From M55B165 sp964423265 (GTDB lineage: Bacteria > Actinomycetota > Humimicrobiia > Humimicrobiales > Humimicrobiaceae), in assembly GCA_964423265.1 (NCBI GenBank), contig CAYREF010000008.1, forward strand, positions 1-52,892: a DNA stretch of 52,892 nt. Direction: 5' to 3'. Below the pieces are notes generated by a model. It worked only from the letters and a program-made list of their open reading frames with translations, made no database searches and had not been told where the DNA came from. Within the stretch, counting starts at the first letter, position 1; the number at the start of each line of letters is the position of its first letter. Positions 1-8,442 of the stretch are shown here, one piece after another. Both the position numbers and the translations under genes were made by a program.

Positions 1-17
1 TGTTTAAAAGAAAACAT

Positions 18-46
18 TTGACATATCAGGTTATTAAGAATACACT
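18..46 (+). promoter_or_regulatory. Sigma-A type promoter of the RRM gene
   Basis: TTGACA at 18-23, a 17-base spacer, then TACACT at 41-46. The spacing is ideal and the -35 is perfect. Transcription would start near 53, giving an untranslated leader of about 109 bases before the ATG at 162. The same -10 hexamer with a 17-base spacer recurs at 41969-41997. Confidence 0.7.
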
Positions 47-161
47 AATGTTTCTCTTTTGTTTTGTGATATTTTGATTAAGGGCGAAGATTGTTACTTT
101 CAGTTACCTCTCAAAGAAATATTAGCAAGCTAGGAGAAATATAATATTTAAGGAGGGTAAT

Positions 162-428
162 ATGAACAGTAGCAAACTATACGTTGGAAATTTCAGCTAC
201 TCAACGACCGAAGACCAGCTAAAAGACTTATTTTCTGAATACGGTGACATAAATGAAGTTATCGTAATTGGAAAAAAAGGTTTTGGCTTTGTTGAAATGT
301 CATCGGCATCAGAAGCTGAAAAAGCAAAAGAAGCTTTAGACGGAACAGAATTTACAGGCCGCACTCTAAGAGTGGACGAAGCTAGGCCAAAAAAAAGTAA
401 ACCATCTGGAGACTTCAAAAGATACTAA
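162..428 (+). CDS. RRM-domain RNA-binding protein
   Basis: An 88-residue single-RRM protein like the small glycine-poor RNA-binding proteins of cyanobacteria and various anaerobes. RNP2 (LYVGNFSY, residues 6-13) and RNP1 (KGFGFVEM, residues 39-46) are both intact with their aromatic residues, so it should bind single-stranded RNA. The tail after residue 75 is short and basic. A strong ribosome site (AAGGAGGG, 4 bases before the ATG) sets the start. It is a single-gene unit with its own promoter and a hairpin terminator. Such proteins are often cold-induced or act as RNA chaperones; that role is inferred from the family. The long leader could hold a regulatory fold, but none was recognised. 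Confidence 0.93.
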   Translation: MNSSKLYVGNFSYSTTEDQLKDLFSEYGDINEVIVIGKKGFGFVEMSSASEAEKAKEALDGTEFTGRTLRVDEARPKKSKPSGDFKRY

Positions 429-433
429 AAAAT

Positions 434-478
434 AAGTATTATACATGCAGGCCTTTAAACAAGGCCTGCATTATACTT
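434..478 (+). terminator. Hairpin terminator after the RRM gene
   Basis: An 11-bp perfect stem (445-455 with 461-471, 5-base loop) carrying GCAGGCC/GGCCTGC, extended by an outer AAGTAT/ATACTT pairing (434-439 with 473-478). It begins a few bases after the stop codon. The T-tract is poor, so it may act in both directions for the convergent RRM and rpoD genes. Confidence 0.6.
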
Positions 479-779
479 CCCCAGCATAACAAACTTACAA
501 ACAGCAAATTTATATATAAAAAGCAAAAAATTTAGGCTCTTTTAAGGATTAATGTTGACATATGTGCTTAAGTTTAAAATAATATATCACATGCCATAAA
601 TATTGCATCCTATTATAGGAATGTTTATAAAGTATTTAAGGAATTATCTGAAGTATTTGAGTTTTTTGAGAGCATAGTAAAAATTTTACTCATATAACGG
701 CAGATAAAAACCGATATCTATATTATATGACCCAAGATAGAATTAAAAAATCAACAATATTTTTAAAAAGACCCAAAAT
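479..779. other. AT-rich intergenic stretch, nothing recognised
   Basis: About 300 bases between the converging RRM and rpoD genes. No ORF with a ribosome site, RNA gene or repeat was recognised. No convincing rpoD terminator was seen either. Confidence 0.5.
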
Positions 780-1838
780 TTAGAAATAATCTTTTAATGC
801 TTTTCCCTTGCTGGCTTTTCTTAATTTATTAAGCGTTTTAAACTCTATTTGCCTTATTCTTTCCCTGGTAACATTGAATTCTCTGCCTACTTCTTCCAGG
901 GTTCTAGGATTACCGTCATGCAACCCAAACCTAAGCTCTAATATCTTTCTTTCTCTGGTAGTTAAAGTCTTCAACACCTGCTGTAAATGTTGCTGTAGCA
1001 TGGTAAAAGAAGCCGCATCTGCGGGTTCCTGAGCTTCTGAATCTTGTATAAAATCAGCCAGGTAAGTATCGCCCTCATCACCAATAGGAGTTTCCAAAGA
1101 TATTGGCTGCTGGCTTATTTTAATTATTTCCCTTATTTTTTCCGGACTGAACTCCATCTCATCCGAAATTTCTTCAGCTGAAGGGTCTCTGCCCAGCTCC
1201 TGGACTAGCCTCCGCTGGACCCTTATCATTTTATTGATGTTCTCAACCATATGCACGGGCACCCTTATGGTCCTTGCCTGGTCAGATATAGCCCTTGTTA
1301 TACCCTGCCTTATCCACCAGGTTGCATAAGTGGAAAACTTGTATCCTTTCCTATAATCAAATTTTTCCACTGCCCTGATTAGACCAAGGTTACCTTCCTG
1401 AATCAAGTCAAGGAAATGCATTCCTCTTCCTGCATATTTTTTGGCTACACTTACTACTAGCCTTAAATTTGCCTTAATAAGTGCTTTTTTTGCCTCTAGG
1501 TCTCCAGCTTCAATTTTTTTTGCTAGCTGGACCTCTTCCACGGCTGAAAGTAATCTCGTTCTGCCAATCTCTTTTAAATACATTCTTACCGGATCACCAT
1601 TAGAAAATTTTATTGAATCAGCTGCTTTATTTCCCTTGGATTTTGTACCTTTACTGCCTACAATTTCTATTTCCAGTTTACGGATCTTTTTAAAGATATT
1701 TTTAATCTGACTTTTAGTTAAATCCAAGCCGGAAAGTGTATTTTTAATTTCCCTCGAAGCAAGTTCGCCGTCAGCTTTACCTTTATTTAATAAATTTTTT
1801 ATTTCTTTAAGCTTTAATTCTTTTCCTATTTTAATCAC
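780..1838 (-). CDS. rpoD: Primary RNA polymerase sigma factor (RpoD/SigA)
   Basis: A 352-residue sigma-70 factor. Region 1.2 starts near residue 82 (DPVRMYLKEIG). Regions 2.1-2.4 (about 122-190) include the core-binding DLIQEGNLGLIRAVEKFD stretch and the melting segment YATWWIRQ. Region 3 follows, and the region 4.2 helix-turn-helix is near 312-345 (VTRERIRQIE). Region 1.1 is short and lysine-rich, as in compact SigA proteins. The start is a GTG without a clear ribosome site; an in-frame stop nine codons upstream limits alternatives. The completeness of regions 2 and 4 makes it the housekeeping sigma. The -10 hexamers found in this window fit such a factor. dnaG, a frequent neighbour, is absent. 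Confidence 0.97.
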   Translation of the reverse strand: MIKIGKELKLKEIKNLLNKGKADGELASREIKNTLSGLDLTKSQIKNIFKKIRKLEIEIVGSKGTKSKGNKAADSIKFSNGDPVRMYLKEIGRTRLLSAVEEVQLAKKIEAGDLEAKKALIKANLRLVVSVAKKYAGRGMHFLDLIQEGNLGLIRAVEKFDYRKGYKFSTYATWWIRQGITRAISDQARTIRVPVHMVENINKMIRVQRRLVQELGRDPSAEEISDEMEFSPEKIREIIKISQQPISLETPIGDEGDTYLADFIQDSEAQEPADAASFTMLQQHLQQVLKTLTTRERKILELRFGLHDGNPRTLEEVGREFNVTRERIRQIEFKTLNKLRKASKGKALKDYF

Positions 1839-1969
1839 CCAATTCTTTATTTTTAATCTTATTTAAAACATGATTCCATTATTCAAAAAAACAAGTTAAT
1901 CTGATTTTTTCAGGGAAGTATGCAATATTAAACTTTTCTAAACTGCCGGATATCCTGTTTTACAAATAT

Positions 1970-1978
1970 ATTATACCA
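1970..1978 (-). promoter_or_regulatory. Extended -10 promoter element upstream of rpoD
   Basis: On the minus strand TGGTATAAT gives a consensus TATAAT (1970-1975) preceded by the TG of an extended -10. No good -35 lies at 17 bases. The leader to the GTG at 1838 would be about 125 bases. Confidence 0.4.
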
Positions 1979-2017
1979 TAAATATCAAATCTTCAGAAAT
2001 ATATGGAATTTAGGCTG

Positions 2018-2046
2018 TTGATAATAATTTAGAATAATTGTATTAT
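2018..2046 (+). promoter_or_regulatory. Promoter of tRNA-Leu
   Basis: TTGATA (2018-2023), a 17-base spacer and TATTAT (2041-2046). The predicted start falls at about 2053, one or two bases before the first base of the mature tRNA, so the 5' leader would be almost absent. Confidence 0.55.
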
Positions 2047-2054
2047 TTTAGCTG

Positions 2055-2143
2055 GCCGGAGTGGCGGAATTGGCAGACGCGCTGGACTCAAAATCCAGTG
2101 GGCCGCGAGGCTCGTGTCGGTTCGACCCCGACCTTCGGCACCA
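2055..2143 (+). tRNA. tRNA-Leu (anticodon CAA)
   Basis: The seven-base acceptor stem GCCGGAG pairs with CTTCGGC (one G-U). The D-arm is of the leucine type. The anticodon stem CTGGA/TCCAG encloses the loop CTCAAAA, giving anticodon CAA (reads UUG). A long class II variable arm and a standard T-arm (GGTTCGACCCC) follow. Discriminator A is at 2140 and CCA is encoded (2141-2143). It sits alone on the plus strand, 10 bases from the stop of the opposing pfkA. Confidence 0.97.
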
Positions 2144-2153
2144 TAATAATTAT

Positions 2154-3122
2154 TTACAGGGATAGAACAAAAGCCAAATCATAAAGGTCTTGGTCAACAT
2201 TCCTTTTATGTTTAAATACATAGCTAAAATCCACAATCTTTATTTCCTTCCCTTGGTAACCCACCATGCAACCACTTTTGTTATCCATCAATGCATCAAC
2301 TGCTTTTTTGGCAAATTTAGCAGCCAGTATCCTGTCCAAAGCCGAAGGCGATCCTCCTCTTTGGATATGCCCCAATACGGACACCCTTACTTCATGGCCA
2401 GCCAATAATTTAATAGAAGAAGCAATATCATTAGCTTTGCCCGCCCCTTCAGCCACTATAAGCAAGGTATGCCTTTTGCCTTCCCTATGGTTCCTTATCT
2501 CATTGGCAATTTTTACTAAATCAAAATTTTCTTCTGGAATTAATATATAATCTGCCGCACATGCAGCCCCTGCATTTACAGCAATCATGCCAGACTGCCT
2601 CCCCATTACTTCAATAACAAATAATCTATCATGGGATGAAGCAGTATCCCTTATTTTAGATATTATATCTATAATTACATTTAAGGCTGTATCAAACCCT
2701 ATACTATAATCCGTTCCAGCAATATCATTGTCAATAGTTGCCGGTATCCCTATTACCTGTATCCCTTTGTCATGCAGATCTTGTGCACCCCGGAAAGTGC
2801 CATCGCCGCCGACAACAATTAGTTGGCTTATATTATTTTTCTCCAGATTATCAAGCGCCTTTTTCTGCCCTTCCTCAGTTTTAAACTCTTCCGACCTTGC
2901 AGAATAAAGAACAGTACCTCCCCTATCTATTATTCCGCTAACTGAGTTCAATTTAAGAATATTAAAATTATTGTTAATAAGGCCTTTATAGCCTTCGTAA
3001 AATCCCAGGATTTCATAATTATTGTAAATTGCATACCGGGTAACTGCCCTAATAGCTGCATTCATGCCGCTAGCATCGCCGCCACTGGTAAGCAATGCTA
3101 GTCTTTTTTTGTTATTGCCCAA
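2154..3122 (-). CDS. pfkA: ATP-dependent 6-phosphofructokinase
   Basis: 322 residues, the usual length of a short bacterial PfkA. It phosphorylates fructose 6-phosphate in the cytosol. Visible motifs are the N-terminal nucleotide loop LTSGGDASGMN (11-21), GGDGT (105-109), the catalytic TIDND (129-133) and MGRQSG. The glycine at 108, where pyrophosphate-dependent enzymes carry aspartate, argues for ATP as donor. Residue 128 before TIDND is alanine, rather than the glycine of the E. coli enzyme or the lysine of PPi enzymes. The start is TTG, fixed by AGGAGG five bases upstream. It follows hisIE by only 9 bases, so it is probably read through from the histidine operon. Confidence 0.96.
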   Translation of the reverse strand: MGNNKKRLALLTSGGDASGMNAAIRAVTRYAIYNNYEILGFYEGYKGLINNNFNILKLNSVSGIIDRGGTVLYSARSEEFKTEEGQKKALDNLEKNNISQLIVVGGDGTFRGAQDLHDKGIQVIGIPATIDNDIAGTDYSIGFDTALNVIIDIISKIRDTASSHDRLFVIEVMGRQSGMIAVNAGAACAADYILIPEENFDLVKIANEIRNHREGKRHTLLIVAEGAGKANDIASSIKLLAGHEVRVSVLGHIQRGGSPSALDRILAAKFAKKAVDALMDNKSGCMVGYQGKEIKIVDFSYVFKHKRNVDQDLYDLAFVLSL

Positions 3123-3131
3123 AATAACCTC

Positions 3132-3743
3132 CTACTTTCTCCTGGATTCAAGTTCCTTGTATATTTCTTTCAAGCTAATTTCCTTCTCAACTAAAAATAA
3201 TAACAAATGATAGATAAGATCCCCCACCTCATAAATTAAATCCTCTTTCTTTTGATGTTTTGCCGATAAAACAACTTCTATGCTTTCTTCTCCAACCTTT
3301 TTTATGATTTCATCCAGCCCTTTTTTATGAAGGCTGTAAGTGTAAGAATCTGGCGCCTTATCTTTAATCCTTTGCTGTAAAACCCCGTACAGCTCTTCTA
3401 AAATATCAGTATATGAGCCCTTGCCCATATCAAGTTTTCCAATATCTTTCTTATCCAATTTTCTGTAGAAGCAACTCTTATTCCCAGTATGGCAGGCATT
3501 TCCCACCTGCTCAACCAATACCAGTAAACTGTCTCCATCACAATCATACCTTACCTCTTTTATCTTCTGGACATTTCCAGAAGTTTCACCTTTATTCCAT
3601 AATTTTTTTCTTGTCCTGCTCCAGAACCAGGTAGTTCCGGTTTCAATGCTCTTGTTTATAGATTCTTTATTCATATATGCCAGCATTAAAACCTGACCTG
3701 TGCTGTAATCTTGTACTATTGTGGGTATAAGCTTATTGTCCAT
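3132..3743 (-). CDS. hisI: Bifunctional PR-AMP cyclohydrolase / PR-ATP pyrophosphatase
   Basis: 203 residues with two fused domains. The HisI cyclohydrolase is at 1-105, with the zinc/magnesium motif DCDGD and the cysteines of GNACHTG and SCFY. The HisE pyrophosphohydrolase is at about 115-203, with KVGEESIEVVLSA and YEVGDLIYHLL. It performs steps 2 and 3 of histidine synthesis, hydrolysing phosphoribosyl-ATP and opening the ring of phosphoribosyl-AMP. It is the last gene of the his cluster, 2 bases after hisF. Confidence 0.97.
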   Translation of the reverse strand: MDNKLIPTIVQDYSTGQVLMLAYMNKESINKSIETGTTWFWSRTRKKLWNKGETSGNVQKIKEVRYDCDGDSLLVLVEQVGNACHTGNKSCFYRKLDKKDIGKLDMGKGSYTDILEELYGVLQQRIKDKAPDSYTYSLHKKGLDEIIKKVGEESIEVVLSAKHQKKEDLIYEVGDLIYHLLLFLVEKEISLKEIYKELESRRK

Positions 3744-3745
3744 AA

Positions 3746-4504
3746 CTAAATCCTCACATTTATTCCTCGTGATTTTAAATATTTTTTAGCCTGTCTTATG
3801 GTATATTGCCCATAATGGAATATGGAAGCAACTAATACCGCATCTGCATCCGCATATTCTATCACATCCCTAAGGTGTTCCAGGTTCCCTGCCCCGCCAG
3901 AAGCAATTACAGGAATATTTAACTCCCCGGTTATTGCCTTGGTTAGTTCCAGGTCATACCCATCCTTGGAGCCATCCTTATCCATGCTGGTCAAAAGTAT
4001 TTCACCTGCCCCCAATTCTTCCACTGTTTTAGCCCACTTTACTGCATCCCTGCCAGTTGGGGTTCGCCCCCCATGGGTATATACCTCCCATTTATTTTCC
4101 CCCTTTTTTTTGGCATCAATTGCTACAACAATGCATTGGCTTCCAAAAATTTTTGAAGACCTTTTTATAATAGAAGGGTCATTTACGGCTGAAGTGTTAA
4201 TAGATATCTTGTCTGCCCCTTTCCGCAATATTTCCCTTATATGCTCAACCTTTTGTATGCCCCCTCCAATAGTATAAGGGATAAAAACCTTCTTTGCAGT
4301 TTCACTGGCAAGTTCTATTACAGTCTTCCTTCTCTCATGGGAAGCAGTTATATCCAAAAATACTATTTCATCTGCTCCTTCCCTATCATAAAAAGCCGCC
4401 AGCTCTACGGGATCTCCTGCATCCTGCAGGTTAACAAAACTGACCCCTTTTACAACTCTGCCTTTATTAACATCCAAACAGGGTATAATTCTCTTAGTTA
4501 TCAT
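3746..4504 (-). CDS. hisF: Imidazole glycerol phosphate synthase, cyclase subunit
   Basis: 252 residues, a full-length beta/alpha barrel. Catalytic aspartates are in the first strand (IIPCLDVNKGRVVKG, D11) and mid-barrel (VVAIDAKK). Phosphate-binding loops IGGGI and IASGGAG are present. It takes ammonia from HisH and makes imidazole glycerol phosphate plus AICAR. Its 5' end overlaps the end of hisA by 11 bases, implying translational coupling. Confidence 0.98.
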   Translation of the reverse strand: MITKRIIPCLDVNKGRVVKGVSFVNLQDAGDPVELAAFYDREGADEIVFLDITASHERRKTVIELASETAKKVFIPYTIGGGIQKVEHIREILRKGADKISINTSAVNDPSIIKRSSKIFGSQCIVVAIDAKKKGENKWEVYTHGGRTPTGRDAVKWAKTVEELGAGEILLTSMDKDGSKDGYDLELTKAITGELNIPVIASGGAGNLEHLRDVIEYADADAVLVASIFHYGQYTIRQAKKYLKSRGINVRI

Positions 4505-5228
4505 TTTTACCAGCCCTTATTGCCTCTCTTAAATTAATATTGCCTTCATACAGCGCCTTGCCAATTATTGCGCCAGACACTCCTTCTGGCTCTAGCTTCT
4601 TTAGGGCTTTTATATCCCCAATTTTGGAAACCCCGCCAGCTACAATAATTTTAAGCCCTGTTTTATTCAAAATTTTTTCTATAAATTTGCAATCTATTCC
4701 TCCCAGCATCCCATCCCTGGAAACATCAGTAACTATAATTTCCCTTATACCAATTCCCTTTATTTTCCTAGAAAAACCAAAAATACCCAAAGAAGTATCC
4801 TTTTGCCACCCTTCTTTTAATATCTTTCCGCCCCTTTTAAAATCCAGGCTTAGAATTATCCTGTCACCATAAACTTTGTAGCTATCCTGCAGGAAGCTAA
4901 AATCCTCTATTGCCCTGGTTCCTAATATTGCTCTGTCAATTCCGCTATCCATTACTTTCCCCAGGGCTCCCTTATTCCGGATACCACCGCCAAACTGTAC
5001 TTTCAAGTCCAGTTTTCCCTTGATATTTGCAGCAATATTTAAATTCCTGGTTTTCCCGGTTTTTGCACCATCCAAGTCTATAATATGAAGCCACTCCGCA
5101 CCCTGGTTTTTCCATTTCCCAGCTACCTCTAAAGGATCTTCAAAATACTTTTTCTTGCTATCAAATTTCCCCTTAGACAGCCGCACACAAGCTCCTCCTA
5201 TTATATCAATTGCTGGTATGACAATCAT
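4494..5228 (-). CDS. hisA: ProFAR isomerase
   Basis: A 244-residue beta/alpha barrel, homologous to HisF. First strand VIPAIDIIGGACVRL (catalytic Asp near 8), FGGGIRNKGAL, the second catalytic region TDVSRDGMLGG, and VAGGVS phosphate loops. It isomerises ProFAR to PRFAR. It overlaps hisH by 23 bases and hisF by 11, the tightest packing of the cluster. Confidence 0.97.
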   Translation of the reverse strand: MIVIPAIDIIGGACVRLSKGKFDSKKKYFEDPLEVAGKWKNQGAEWLHIIDLDGAKTGKTRNLNIAANIKGKLDLKVQFGGGIRNKGALGKVMDSGIDRAILGTRAIEDFSFLQDSYKVYGDRIILSLDFKRGGKILKEGWQKDTSLGIFGFSRKIKGIGIREIIVTDVSRDGMLGGIDCKFIEKILNKTGLKIIVAGGVSKIGDIKALKKLEPEGVSGAIIGKALYEGNINLREAIRAGKNDN

Positions 5229-5844
5229 GGCCGCCTCCCTTTGTAATATTCCAGAAATTCTTAAGCAGTTTCAGTCCATGCTGGCTGCTTTTCTCAGGAT
5301 GGAACTGAAAAGCAAAAGTAGAACCACGTTCTATGCCAGCCGCTATTTCAATCCCATGATCGGTAATACTGCTTATAATAGCCTTATCAGAAGGTACAGC
5401 ATAATATGAGTGGACAAAATAGAAATATTGCTTATCTTTAATTCCTTTAAAAATATTACTGTATTCCTTTATCACCCTTACCTGGTTCCAGCCCATATGT
5501 GGAACCTTGACTATGGGGGGAATTTTTTCAACTGTTCCTTTAAACAAACCTAAGCCTACGTGTTTTCCATCTTCTGTGCTCGCCTCAAAAAGCAATTGGT
5601 ATCCCAGGCAAATTCCAAGAAATGGCTTCCTAGCTACACTGTCCCTAATAATATCTATGAGCCCCAGGCTTCCTAAATTTTCCATTGCATCCCTGAATGC
5701 CCCAACCCCTGGCAAAACAAGCGCTGAAGATTTATTTATAATATCAATATCAGAAGTTACTTTTACCTCTGCCCCAATAATCTTGAAGGCATTCTCTACA
5801 CTCCTAATATTGCCCATATTGTAATTAATTATTGCAATATACAT
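5206..5844 (-). CDS. hisH: Imidazole glycerol phosphate synthase, glutaminase subunit
   Basis: A 212-residue class I glutamine amidotransferase. Nucleophile elbow GICLGYQLLF (Cys near 80), oxyanion-side PGVGAFRDAM, and the His-Glu of FQFHPEKSS are all present, so it should supply ammonia to HisF. It lies directly upstream of hisA in the operon. Confidence 0.97.
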   Translation of the reverse strand: MYIAIINYNMGNIRSVENAFKIIGAEVKVTSDIDIINKSSALVLPGVGAFRDAMENLGSLGLIDIIRDSVARKPFLGICLGYQLLFEASTEDGKHVGLGLFKGTVEKIPPIVKVPHMGWNQVRVIKEYSNIFKGIKDKQYFYFVHSYYAVPSDKAIISSITDHGIEIAAGIERGSTFAFQFHPEKSSQHGLKLLKNFWNITKGGGHDCHTSN

Positions 5845-5876
5845 ATTATCTTTCTAGAGTAGGCATTGGCTTAAGT

Positions 5877-6458
5877 TTAAATTGTTCCCTTGGTTGAAGG
5901 AATACCCTTGCTAACAACCCTGCTGGCATCAGAAAGAATTATGCCAAAAGCCTTCATAATGGCTTCTATTATATGGTGGGAATTTAAGCCAACATTCTTG
6001 CTGATATGCAAATTAAAAACCCCATTGCTTACCACTGCCCTGAAAAAATCCTCCAGGAGCGGCGTCTCCATGCCTTCCAGTTCTTCACATACCAGGTCAA
6101 CGTTAAACCTTAGATAAGGCCTTCCCCCTAAATCAATGGATAGGCAAACTTCTGCATCATCCATAGGAAGGATAATAAAAGAAAACCTTTTTATACCTTC
6201 TTTGCCAGCAATGCAATCCTTGATTGCCTTGCCCAGGCAAATTCCCACATCTTCTATTAAGTGATGCGGCCCTACTTCAATATCCCCTTCTGCCTTCAAG
6301 CTTAGATCAATCCGTCCATGCTTGGCAAAGCTTTGTAGAACATGGTCAAAAAAAGGAATTTCCGTGCTTATATCAGCATTCCCATTACCGTCAAGGTTAA
6401 GGTAAAGGGTGATATCAGTTTCCTTTGTTTTTCTTTTTACTTTAGTTTTTCTTTCCAC
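5877..6458 (-). CDS. hisB: Imidazoleglycerol-phosphate dehydratase
   Basis: 193 residues, the monofunctional dehydratase without the phosphatase domain of enteric HisB. The metal-binding motifs are present: FFDHVLQSFAKHG, GPHHLIEDVGICLG, the internal partner SIDLGGRPYL, and GLNSHHIIEAIMKAFG. Its start overlaps the end of hisG by 17 bases. A separate histidinol-phosphate phosphatase would be needed elsewhere. Confidence 0.98.
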   Translation of the reverse strand: MERKTKVKRKTKETDITLYLNLDGNGNADISTEIPFFDHVLQSFAKHGRIDLSLKAEGDIEVGPHHLIEDVGICLGKAIKDCIAGKEGIKRFSFIILPMDDAEVCLSIDLGGRPYLRFNVDLVCEELEGMETPLLEDFFRAVVSNGVFNLHISKNVGLNSHHIIEAIMKAFGIILSDASRVVSKGIPSTKGTI

Positions 6459-7107
6459 TTTCTTCCTCTTTTATTGCCTTACTAATTCCATTAACAAAAC
6501 TATCAATTCTGTCATACTTGGTCCTATAGCTTACCATATTGGCAACTAGCCTGGTAGTAGAGACCATAACATTTTCCATTTCAACTAAGTCATTTTCCCT
6601 TAAGGTCTGGCCGGTAGCAGTAATATCTAAAATTTCTTCTGCTATGCCTAAAATTGGGCCAAGCTCAACAGAACCATGCAATTTAATTATTTCCACCTGC
6701 ATACCCTTTTTATCAAAATATTTTTTAGTAATATTGGGATACTTGGTAGCAATCCTGATGGAACCAAAATGCTGGTAATGATTTCTAACTTTTTGGGTAC
6801 AATCTTTCCGAGTTGCAATTATCAGGCGGCATTTCCCACTTTTCAGATCAAGTAATTCATATACATTGCTTTCCTTTTCCAGTAAAACATCTTTTCCTAC
6901 AAATCCCAAATCGCAGGCCCCGTATTCAACATAAACTGGAACATCCATGGGCCTGGAAATTATATACTTAATATCATCCTTTTGGGAGTAAACAAATAAC
7001 TTCCTGTCTTCCCTGGCTAAATTGCTAACGTCATAGCCCGCTTTTTTTATAAAACTAATACAATCTTTTTTTAAGTACCCCTTAGGTATGGCTATATTAA
7101 GGCTCAT
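6442..7107 (-). CDS. hisG: ATP phosphoribosyltransferase, short form
   Basis: 221 residues. It starts at the catalytic core (IAIPKGYLKKD) and lacks the C-terminal regulatory domain of long HisG. The PRPP-loop region is at TATGQTLRENDL. It catalyses the first step of histidine synthesis, condensing ATP and PRPP. The short form is active only with HisZ, whose gene is directly upstream and overlaps by 11 bases, so the pair forms the expected hetero-octamer. Confidence 0.97.
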   Translation of the reverse strand: MSLNIAIPKGYLKKDCISFIKKAGYDVSNLAREDRKLFVYSQKDDIKYIISRPMDVPVYVEYGACDLGFVGKDVLLEKESNVYELLDLKSGKCRLIIATRKDCTQKVRNHYQHFGSIRIATKYPNITKKYFDKKGMQVEIIKLHGSVELGPILGIAEEILDITATGQTLRENDLVEMENVMVSTTRLVANMVSYRTKYDRIDSFVNGISKAIKEEESGKKN

Positions 7108-8380
7108 TTTTCCTGCCTATTTCATTTATAAAATGGTCAATTTCCTTAATTTCTCTTTTCCCGCTTTCTAAATTCTTTACTGCTATACTTTCCAGCCCCT
7201 TATCTAATTCGCAAACGAATTTACAATTTTTTTCCCTGGCGATGGAATCTACATTTTCTCTCTTGTCAAACAATAACTCTACCTCCACATCCCTATCTCT
7301 AAACCTTTTAGAAATCTCTAAAAATTTTACTCTATTAACCGCTGCGCTGCATAAAAGTATTTTAATGTCTTTCTTGTATGGTTCCAGAATAGAATTGTCC
7401 ATTGACTTATGCAACAAGTCTAAATCCAAAGCAAAACCAGTAGCCGGTACATCCAGTCCAAACTTCTTTATCAGTCCATCATATCTTCCACCACTTCCAA
7501 CCATATCTGTAGTCTGGGGAGAATAAACTTCAAACAAAAGCCCGGTGTAGTAATCAAATTCCCTTAATATGCTGAAGTCTATCAGTATATTGTCACCAAA
7601 ACCGAGTTTATCCAGGATTCCATACACTTTCTTAATATATTCGATGCCTTCATTGATATTTTCAATGTTCATGCCAGAGATAGCCTCTTCCACGTCATAT
7701 ATGCTCCTATGGGGCTTTATGAGGTGGAAGAATTTATCTGCTTTATTTTTACCAAATCTAATTAATAATTTTTCTATATTAACAAAATTTTTTAAAACTA
7801 AATTCTCTTTTATAAATTTGGCTTGTTTATCATCCAGCTTCAGCCACTTACACAGACCCTCTATTAATTTTAGATGTCCTAGACCGATCTTGTAATCTTT
7901 AAAACCTAATTTTTTTAAAACCGTGTTCAGGATGGAAAGTACTTCCACGTCAGCCATAAAACTGTCCGAACCTATAAATTCTAGCCCTGCCTGGCTATAT
8001 ACCCTTTTTACTCCTGCCTGCAAGGCTGATTGCCTAAAGGAGTTAGCAAAATAACAGAACCTTGCAGGAAGCTGGCTTTTCTTTATCCTCATTCCTGCCA
8101 GTCTGGCAATAGGTATGGTCATATCAGTCCGCAAAGAAACTAGGCTGCCATCTATATCCAGAAAATTTATTAACTTGTTTGACCATTTTTCACCCACTCC
8201 TGCCGAAATATTTTTAGTAAATTCAACTACTGGAGTATTAACCTCGCCATACCCCCACTGTCTGAATTCCTTTCCTATTAATCCCTGTATTATCTTCCTT
8301 TCCCGTGATTCAACAGGGAATATATCCCTAAAGCCATAAGGGAGCTTGACCACTAAATTATCATTTCTTGCTTCAAACAT
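7097..8380 (-). CDS. hisZ: ATP phosphoribosyltransferase regulatory subunit
   Basis: 427 residues, homologous to histidyl-tRNA synthetase but without its synthetase role. Class II motif 1 (PYGFRDIFPVESRE, residues 15-28), motif 2 (RTDMTIPIARL, then ARFCYFANSFRQ) and motif 3 (VGSGGRYDGL, then ATGFALDLD) are present. A weakly conserved anticodon-binding-like domain follows about residue 330. Its position as first gene before a short hisG separates it from hisS. It carries feedback control of HisG. Only about 60 bases separate it from the upstream cobalamin gene. Confidence 0.9.
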   Translation of the reverse strand: MFEARNDNLVVKLPYGFRDIFPVESRERKIIQGLIGKEFRQWGYGEVNTPVVEFTKNISAGVGEKWSNKLINFLDIDGSLVSLRTDMTIPIARLAGMRIKKSQLPARFCYFANSFRQSALQAGVKRVYSQAGLEFIGSDSFMADVEVLSILNTVLKKLGFKDYKIGLGHLKLIEGLCKWLKLDDKQAKFIKENLVLKNFVNIEKLLIRFGKNKADKFFHLIKPHRSIYDVEEAISGMNIENINEGIEYIKKVYGILDKLGFGDNILIDFSILREFDYYTGLLFEVYSPQTTDMVGSGGRYDGLIKKFGLDVPATGFALDLDLLHKSMDNSILEPYKKDIKILLCSAAVNRVKFLEISKRFRDRDVEVELLFDKRENVDSIAREKNCKFVCELDKGLESIAVKNLESGKREIKEIDHFINEIGRKNEP

Positions 8381-8442
8381 AATTTAAAAATATTGTTTTA
8401 CCAAGTTTTGAATGATATTATATTTTTACCAAAAAGTAAAAC

